The position numbers and the translations under genes are program-made. The notes beneath the pieces were generated by a model. That model did not search any database. It was not told where the DNA came from and saw nothing but the letters and a program-made list of their open reading frames with translations. From Bacteroidota bacterium (lineage in GTDB: Bacteria; Bacteroidota; Bacteroidia; Bacteroidales; CAJPTX01): a stretch of 11,265 nt of DNA. Within the stretch, counting starts at the first letter, position 1, and each line of letters opens with the position of its first letter. Positions 6,992-11,265 of this stretch are shown in pieces. Location: positions 1 to 11,265 of the forward strand of contig PDRH01000019.1 in assembly GCA_002748015.1 (NCBI GenBank), in the 5' to 3' direction.

Positions 6992-9799
6992 CTAATCCAG
7001 GCGGGCGGCCTCCTGACGAGCACGCGAAAGAATAGCATTCGCCCGATCGTCCGCCTCCGACTGGATACGCCGAACCGTCTTCCTTGCCTGGCGCATCACA
7101 CGCTTGGAGGCCTCGCGCGCCGCCGTCTTCTGGAAGTAGCCCTTGGCCTTCCCCTCCAGGCGATCCGCCTCCTTCTGCGCCTTGGCCAGCGCCTCAGATG
7201 CCGCCCGGTCCGCCTTATCCCGAATCCGCTGCGCCTCCTGCTCCGCCTTGGCGATTATCCTCGCGGCCTCCTCACGGGCCTTAGCCTTAGCCTTATCTAG
7301 CACCTCCTTCGCCTTAGCGCGCGCAAAGGCCTCGAGACGATCCTGGAACTCTTGCGCTATCTCCACGCTAATCTTCGGGTCGCTGATCGAGCCCAAGGCC
7401 GAAATATCCACCGGAATCATCTCCCCGATATCCAAATCCGGCGAAAGCGAATTCAGCAACCCCTGAACCTTGGAGGCCGCCTTGCCAAGCATTGCCCGAG
7501 GCACCGTAATATTCATAGCCAGATCCATCGTCCTATCCAGCGAAATACGCCCACCCAGCTGGCTCTTTATACCCTTGATATCGAAGGAAAAGGGCTCAAA
7601 GCGCATGTTCCCATTCACTATCCAGAAGCGAACGGTCGAAGCCACCAGCGTGGGATTCGTAACGTACTCATTCTTTAGCAAAGCACCCAGCTTAGTGAAG
7701 AAGGGATCCTTCCGGATCGACAGCCTCGTCGTATGCACACGCCCACTTGCGTTGACCGTATTCAGCACTGGTGAGAGGGCCGGTGTAAGCTCCGTATCGG
7801 CCGAAACCTTCAAATCCACACGCCCCTTCATACGCTTCACCTGGGGCACCATCGCCTGCACGCTCGTGAAGGTCGTAACCCCCTGCTGCACATCTATACC
7901 CCTAAAGTCCATCTCGAGCTTCGCCGAACGCTGCACCGGATCGCTGAAGTCAAAGCTACCGGAAACCAGCGCGCTACCATCGAGCATCTTACACGAAACC
8001 TCCCGCAGATCCAAAACCGAGTTCGCCAGGTGGATACGCCCCACTGCATCCTTTATGTCCATATTCTGGAAGTAGATCTGCGAAAGCTTGCTCTTGAAGT
8101 CGAAATCTATACGCTTCATGATGGACACATCCACCGCCACCGTATCAGCCCCTGCTACCGGGTCCGCCGGCTCCTGCGCTGCGCTCTTCGTAGCCTCGCC
8201 ATCCGCCACCTTCGGGAAGAGCTCGTTCAGATCAAGCAGCCGCGAGCGTAACGAGAGGTTACCCCGCAGCACCCCATCGGTCATAACGTAGGGCAGGAAG
8301 TTCGAGAGCGAACCCTCCATCACCACATCAGAACGCCCCACGCTCGCCTGCAGGGTCTCAAGACCCACGCGATTCGGATTGAACACCAGCGATAAATCCT
8401 TCACCAGGATGGGCGCATCCATCACCCCCTCAACGCTCGCATCCTGCAGCCGCAGATTCCCCGAGAGCTCGCACTTCTCATACTGCTCCTTCTCCACCCA
8501 CGACATCCGCGCAAACATCGACGCATCCACCGTCAGCATCCCCGTCAGACGTAGGCTATCGAGCGGCACCGCCTTCCGCAGGCTCTCCAGATCTACACGC
8601 CCCTTTGCCGTCGCACGCACCTGCGGATCCGACATCGGTGTACGAACCTTCGCCGTCGCCTCCAGCGGATTACCAGCAACGCTCACCGCGAGCCGCTTCA
8701 GATCTACCACCGTTCGATCCTGCTGCACACCATCAAAGGCGACCCCTAGATCTATGCCTATATTCTCTATCCTCTCCGGCAACGAGGGGTAGTGCACCAT
8801 ACCGTTCTTCACCAGCAGGTGCAAATCTGCACTCGGCAGCTGCTTACCATGCAGCAGGCCGGCCACCCTACCGCTCAGCGACAGAACACCAGCCGTCTCA
8901 ACATCCTCATACCCCTTCAGCAGCGACGACGGCACCAGCGAAAGCAAGCCCTTCAAGTCCGAATCCGTCGTCGCAAAGCGCATATCCATCCGCACAGAAT
9001 CACCGGGCATATCAACCCATCCCTCGAACGACAAGCCCAAATCATCCACGGTAAGACGGTTGTCCTCCAGCACGTAGTGCGCATTGGCCAGGTCTGCATC
9101 AACCTTTGCATCGAAGCTCAAGCGAAGGTCCGGCGCATAGGTAACGCCCCCCATCTCGAAGAGCAGGCGACCAATCAGCAGCTCCAGATCCAGCTTACTT
9201 CGATCTAGCCCCAGATCACCACCGAGCGAAAAGTTCACATCATCAAGGCGAGCCACCATCTTCGACGAATCATCAAAGTAGCCCACGTAGCCCGAGCTAA
9301 TCTCGAGCTTCTCGAGCGCCACACGCAAACCGGAGGCTGCTGACACCGTATCAGACAGCTCCTCGGCTATGCTATCCTGCGCAACGCTATCCGCAGCGGC
9401 GATATCCCAATTCACCTCCCCAGTAGCGCTCTTGATGGCAGTAACCCGCGGACGAACAAGCGTAACCGAATGCAGCTCGATGGCAGAATCGTTGAAAAGC
9501 GAAAAGAGACCAACCTCCACCGCGAACCTATCAAAAGACACGAGCGTATCCCCCTCAAAAACGCCCTTATTCACCACGCTCAGCCCATCCAGAGAAACGT
9601 ACAAGTCGGGAAACCCGCGAAAAACCGACAGATCCACATCCGCAAAGGAGACCTCCGCATTCACACGCTTATTGATCTCCGCCTGTGCAAAAGAGAGAAC
9701 CCGCGGCTTAAAAAACACCGGGATGGCAATCGCCGCCCCCACCACCAGCACCACCAAAACGCACACGACGATTAGTAGCACCTTTAGAAACTTCCTCAT
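6992..9799 (-). CDS. AsmA-family protein with C-terminal coiled coil
   Basis: A 935-residue envelope protein. Residues 7-29 are one strong transmembrane helix after a short basic N-terminus (M-R-K-F-L-K), leaving the rest in the periplasm. The following segment (31-135) is a typical AsmA N-terminus: the stretch around 41-62 and 'FDRFAVEVGLFSLF' are hallmark sequences, as is GEVNWDI at 127-133. The long middle is beta-rich and repetitive, as expected for a bridge-like lipid-transport fold. An AsmA_2-type domain lies at about 680-812, ending in SISDPKISVEI. AsmA-family proteins are thought to move phospholipid between membranes or support outer-membrane assembly. The last 122 residues (814-935) are almost entirely Ala, Lys, Arg, Glu and Asp and form a long, charged coiled coil. 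It may be read from its own promoter at 9905-9936 or together with the DUF4783 gene 120 bases upstream. Confidence 0.9.
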   Translation of the reverse strand: MRKFLKVLLIVVCVLVVLVVGAAIAIPVFFKPRVLSFAQAEINKRVNAEVSFADVDLSVFRGFPDLYVSLDGLSVVNKGVFEGDTLVSFDRFAVEVGLFSLFNDSAIELHSVTLVRPRVTAIKSATGEVNWDIAAADSVAQDSIAEELSDTVSAASGLRVALEKLEISSGYVGYFDDSSKMVARLDDVNFSLGGDLGLDRSKLDLELLIGRLLFEMGGVTYAPDLRLSFDAKVDADLANAHYVLEDNRLTVDDLGLSFEGWVDMPGDSVRMDMRFATTDSDLKGLLSLVPSSLLKGYEDVETAGVLSLSGRVAGLLHGKQLPSADLHLLVKNGMVHYPSLPERIENIGIDLGVAFDGVQQDRTVVDLKRLAVSVAGNPLEATAKVRTPMSDPQVRATAKGRVDLESLRKAVPLDSLRLTGMLTVDASMFARMSWVEKEQYEKCELSGNLRLQDASVEGVMDAPILVKDLSLVFNPNRVGLETLQASVGRSDVVMEGSLSNFLPYVMTDGVLRGNLSLRSRLLDLNELFPKVADGEATKSAAQEPADPVAGADTVAVDVSIMKRIDFDFKSKLSQIYFQNMDIKDAVGRIHLANSVLDLREVSCKMLDGSALVSGSFDFSDPVQRSAKLEMDFRGIDVQQGVTTFTSVQAMVPQVKRMKGRVDLKVSADTELTPALSPVLNTVNASGRVHTTRLSIRKDPFFTKLGALLKNEYVTNPTLVASTVRFWIVNGNMRFEPFSFDIKGIKSQLGGRISLDRTMDLAMNITVPRAMLGKAASKVQGLLNSLSPDLDIGEMIPVDISALGSISDPKISVEIAQEFQDRLEAFARAKAKEVLDKAKAKAREEAARIIAKAEQEAQRIRDKADRAASEALAKAQKEADRLEGKAKGYFQKTAAREASKRVMRQARKTVRRIQSEADDRANAILSRARQEAARLD

Positions 9800-9869
9800 A
9801 ATCCTAGAACCATATAACCTATACCACCTTTAGCCCATACATCCACAACGCAAGAACCAGCACCAGCCA

Positions 9870-9889
9870 GCTAGCCAGTACTGGTCAGC
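9870..9889. promoter_or_regulatory. Imperfect palindrome in the AsmA leader
   Basis: A 20-base palindrome with 8 of 10 matching pairs around a perfect core, CCAGTACTGG (9875-9884). It lies 70 bases before the AsmA start and just downstream of the predicted AsmA promoter, so it would be an operator or a 5' leader hairpin. The motif is short and function is inferred. Confidence 0.35.
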
Positions 9890-9904
9890 ACTACAAAACC
9901 CCAG

Positions 9905-9936
9905 CAAAGACACAACCGGCTAGGACGGATCGCAAA
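9905..9936 (-). promoter_or_regulatory. Probable promoter of the AsmA-like gene
   Basis: On the minus strand TTTG (9936-9933) is followed after exactly 20 bases by TGTCTTTG (9912-9905). The spacing and -33 box are perfect; the -7 box differs from TAnnTTTG in one base. It overlaps the last codons and stop of the DUF4783 gene and lies about 105 bases before the AsmA start. Confidence 0.5.
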
Positions 9937-10330
9937 TCTGAAGCTGCGTTATACGCTCAGCCTCACCCTCCCCCTGCAGGAAGATATTTACACGATAGCT
10001 CCCCTTACCCGTCGTCAAATTGCCTATGATAAAAGTCCGCTCGCCCCGTGCATTGGTAAAGGCTATCTTGAAGCTCGATGGCTTATGCGAGCCGAAAAAG
10101 CTTGACAGACGCCCCTTGGCCTGCGACGAGCTGTAGACAGACTGCTCGCTCAGCAGGGTCAAGTCCACCTTGGGGGAGAACCACTGCGCAATTTGCTCTG
10201 CAGACCCTGCGGCGAAGGCGCTGCTAATCTCCCGCGCGGTCGGGCGCGCCACAGAGGTCAAAGGCACCAAAAACACCGCCAGCAGCAAACTCCACCATCC
10301 TATATATCGAAAACCCATACGTCCTTCCAT
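9920..10330 (-). CDS. Secreted DUF4783 protein
   Basis: A small exported protein of 136 residues with this start. The signal peptide has its hydrophobic core in YIGWWSLLLAVFLVPL and ends around SVA-R, followed by a mature domain of about 108 residues. That domain has the DUF4783 pattern: an N-terminal helix (REISSAFAAGSAEQIAQWF), V-D-L-T, the V-Y-S-S-S-Q-A-K segment, FFGSHKPSSFKI, a G-N-L-T-T-G-K-G-S-Y-R-V strand and a closing I-T-Q-L-Q-I strand. The family is largely restricted to Bacteroidota, is predicted to have an NTF2-like fold, and has no known function. I chose the ATG at 10330 because AAAGGA stands 8 bases upstream and the signal peptide then begins normally. ATG 10318 is also possible; ATG 10390 would add 20 residues ahead of the signal peptide and is less likely. 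Confidence 0.82.
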   Translation of the reverse strand: MEGRMGFRYIGWWSLLLAVFLVPLTSVARPTAREISSAFAAGSAEQIAQWFSPKVDLTLLSEQSVYSSSQAKGRLSSFFGSHKPSSFKIAFTNARGERTFIIGNLTTGKGSYRVNIFLQGEGEAERITQLQICDPS

Positions 10331-10416
10331 AGTACAAATCCTTTCCAAACAGTAAGACGCCCTGAGGCAACTCGCTTCCATACGGAACACAACGCATCAG
10401 GAACGCATTAGCACTC

Positions 10417-10424
10417 CAAAGATA
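10417..10424 (-). promoter_or_regulatory. -7 element for the DUF4783 gene
   Basis: The minus strand reads TATCTTTG (10424-10417), identical to the -7 box of the large secreted gene. The -33 region holds only TTTC (10446-10443) at an 18-base spacing, so the match is weaker overall. It would give a leader of about 80 bases to the chosen ATG. Confidence 0.5.
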
Positions 10425-10669
10425 ACATTTTATACCCAATATGAAAGTCCCACGCAAATTATCCCCCCAGCAATACCACCCCCAAGACAGCTACCATACC
10501 CGAGCCACACCGCCCAACGGTCAGTTGGCATAGCAGCTCGCCACATGCCTAGAATAGCCAATAGGAATAAACCGAATTGCGGTAGCAAAATGGCGCAACT
10601 GATTACCACCTAAAACAACCTACACCGACCATCTCACAACGGATAGCCCACCAGCACCAACCTACGCCA

Positions 10670-10720
10670 CATAGCCAGTAGGCAAAAAAAGTGGCCTCCT
10701 TCCGGAGGCCACTGGCTATG
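10670..10720. repeat. 10-bp inverted repeat enclosing the SLC13 terminator
   Basis: CATAGCCAGT (10670-10679) and ACTGGCTATG (10711-10720) are perfect reverse complements flanking the terminator stem-loop and U-tract. The right arm shares three bases (10711-10713) with the base of the terminator stem, so the outer pairing competes with the last three pairs of the hairpin. Confidence 0.75.
10684..10713 (-). terminator. Intrinsic terminator of the SLC13-type gene
   Basis: In the minus-strand transcript AGTGGCCTCC (10713-10704) pairs perfectly with GGAGGCCACT (10699-10690) around a GGAA tetraloop and runs straight into seven T (10690-10684). It begins 30 bases after the stop codon. The plus strand has no T run after it, so direction is clear. 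Confidence 0.93.
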
Positions 10721-10743
10721 AGTCAAAACCTAAAATACTCAAT

Positions 10744-11265
10744 TTACTGCCATACGTACACGCCGAAGGCTATCAGGACCGAGTAGCCGATGGAGAAGCC
10801 CAAAACGGCCACTATCAGACCGAATTTCTGCATATCCTTGGCCTTGAATAGACCCGTCGAGTATGCCAGCGCATTCGGAGGCGTACTGATGGGCAGCGCC
10901 ATGGCCAGCGAGGCTGACAATGCAAGACCCATAAGGAGCGTCTGAACACCACCCAGAGAAGCCAGCTGCTCGGACATGCTACCGCCAATCACCGCCAGAA
11001 TAGGCATCATAAGCGCAGCCGTAGCCGTGTTGCTGATGAACGTAGAGAGCAACCAGCAAACCAGGCTAGCAAGCAGTATAACAGCAATAGACGGGAAGGT
11101 AGAGAACGGAATGCTATCCACAAGCAGGCTAGCAAGCCCCGTCTGCTTGAGTGCTACCCCAAGGGCAAAACCACCTGCAACCATCCACAGAACGCTCCAG
11201 TTAATCTCCTTGAGTTCCTGCGTCCCTATTACCCCGGTCGCAACGAAGATTGCAAGCGGTATCAT
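10744..11265 (-). CDS. SLC13/DASS-family anion:Na+ symporter, C-terminal part
   Basis: The last 173 residues of an inner-membrane carrier of the divalent anion:sodium symporter family (dicarboxylates, citrate, sulfate or phosphate); the start lies beyond the right edge, and the Met at the edge is internal. Family marks are clear: the E-I-N-W-S-V-L-W-M-V-A-G-G segment (20-32), the Ser-Asn-Thr motif (78-80 in S-N-T-A-T-A-A), which is the second of the two SNT motifs binding Na+ and substrate in VcINDY-type carriers, and L-P-I-S-T-P-P-N-A (124-132). Several hydrophobic helices fit, and the C-terminus ends right after the last one. A full-length member is usually about 470-500 residues. Substrate cannot be decided from this part. 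A strong terminator follows the stop. Confidence 0.93.
   Translation of the reverse strand: MIPLAIFVATGVIGTQELKEINWSVLWMVAGGFALGVALKQTGLASLLVDSIPFSTFPSIAVILLASLVCWLLSTFISNTATAALMMPILAVIGGSMSEQLASLGGVQTLLMGLALSASLAMALPISTPPNALAYSTGLFKAKDMQKFGLIVAVLGFSIGYSVLIAFGVYVWQ

Larger units (their letters stand above)
10331..10743. other. Intergenic region between DUF4783 and the SLC13 gene
   Basis: This region of 413 bases holds the SLC13 terminator and its nested inverted repeat at the right and the DUF4783 -7 element at the left. In between (about 10450-10665) I find no supported gene, tRNA or promoter. There is one weak 5-bp hairpin, CCAAC/GTTGG, at 10514-10528. Confidence 0.6.

Noticed and set aside
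6979..6994. TAGGCC/GGCCTA hairpin at the end of the AsmA-like gene
   Set aside because: The 6-bp stem contains the stop codon but no T run follows on the minus strand, so it is not a supported terminator.
10224..10457. Minus-strand frame of 77 codons overlapping DUF4783
   Set aside because: Out of frame with the well-supported DUF4783 gene and covers its promoter element.
10441..10533. Small plus-strand frame of 30 codons starting MKVPRKL
   Set aside because: Too short, no promoter or ribosome site and no conserved pattern.

Overview
The window looks like chromosomal DNA of a Bacteroidota bacterium, most likely of the Porphyromonas / Porphyromonadaceae type. Four things point there. Several promoters have the Bacteroidota layout (TTTG or TTG, 19-20 bases, then TAnnTTTG) instead of -35/-10 boxes. 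Most genes lack a clear Shine-Dalgarno site. The gene content (DUF4783 protein, large AsmA-like protein with a coiled-coil tail, secreted PKD-like multidomain protein, YwqK/MORN-type repeat protein) is typical of that phylum. Base composition looks moderately GC-rich. The genus is an inference from gene content only. I see no insertion sequence, prophage, CRISPR array or integration site; this reads as ordinary core and envelope chromosome.

All seven protein genes lie on the minus strand and the only plus-strand gene is a tRNA. From right to left (transcription order): (1) the C-terminal third of an SLC13/DASS-type anion symporter, cut by the right edge and ended by a perfect 10-bp hairpin plus U-tract terminator; (2) a small secreted DUF4783 protein; (3) a 935-residue AsmA-family inner-membrane/periplasmic protein; (4) the alpha subunit of an AtoD-type CoA-transferase, followed after 45 bases by (5) a secreted YwqK/MORN-type repeat protein; (6) tRNA-Thr(CGT) on the plus strand, convergent with gene 5, whose terminator lies inside the 3' coding end of gene 5; (7) aroC (chorismate synthase, GTG start); (8) a very large secreted protein whose reading frame is open from 3721 to the left edge (at least 1240 residues) with no stop in the window.

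The large protein at 1-3721 is the most notable object. After a signal peptide and an N-terminal domain without assignment it has nine consecutive Ig/PKD-like modules. Each begins with a cysteine and ends with another in a recurring closing motif, usually Gly-Cys, at 96-129 residue spacing. It has its own near-perfect promoter. The C-terminus, which would show how it is anchored or secreted, is outside the window.

Functionally the genes are a mixture: aromatic amino-acid synthesis (aroC), acyl-CoA metabolism (CoA-transferase alpha, with no beta subunit next to it), translation (tRNA-Thr), anion uptake (SLC13), and several exported or envelope proteins (AsmA, DUF4783, YwqK-like, PKD-like giant). 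Apart from the CoA-transferase/YwqK pair and possibly DUF4783/AsmA, spacing and promoters suggest mostly separate transcription units. I did not find convincing evidence of a new multi-gene system; the best leads are the modular giant protein, the nested terminator at 10670-10720, and the terminator/coding overlap at 5295-5329.
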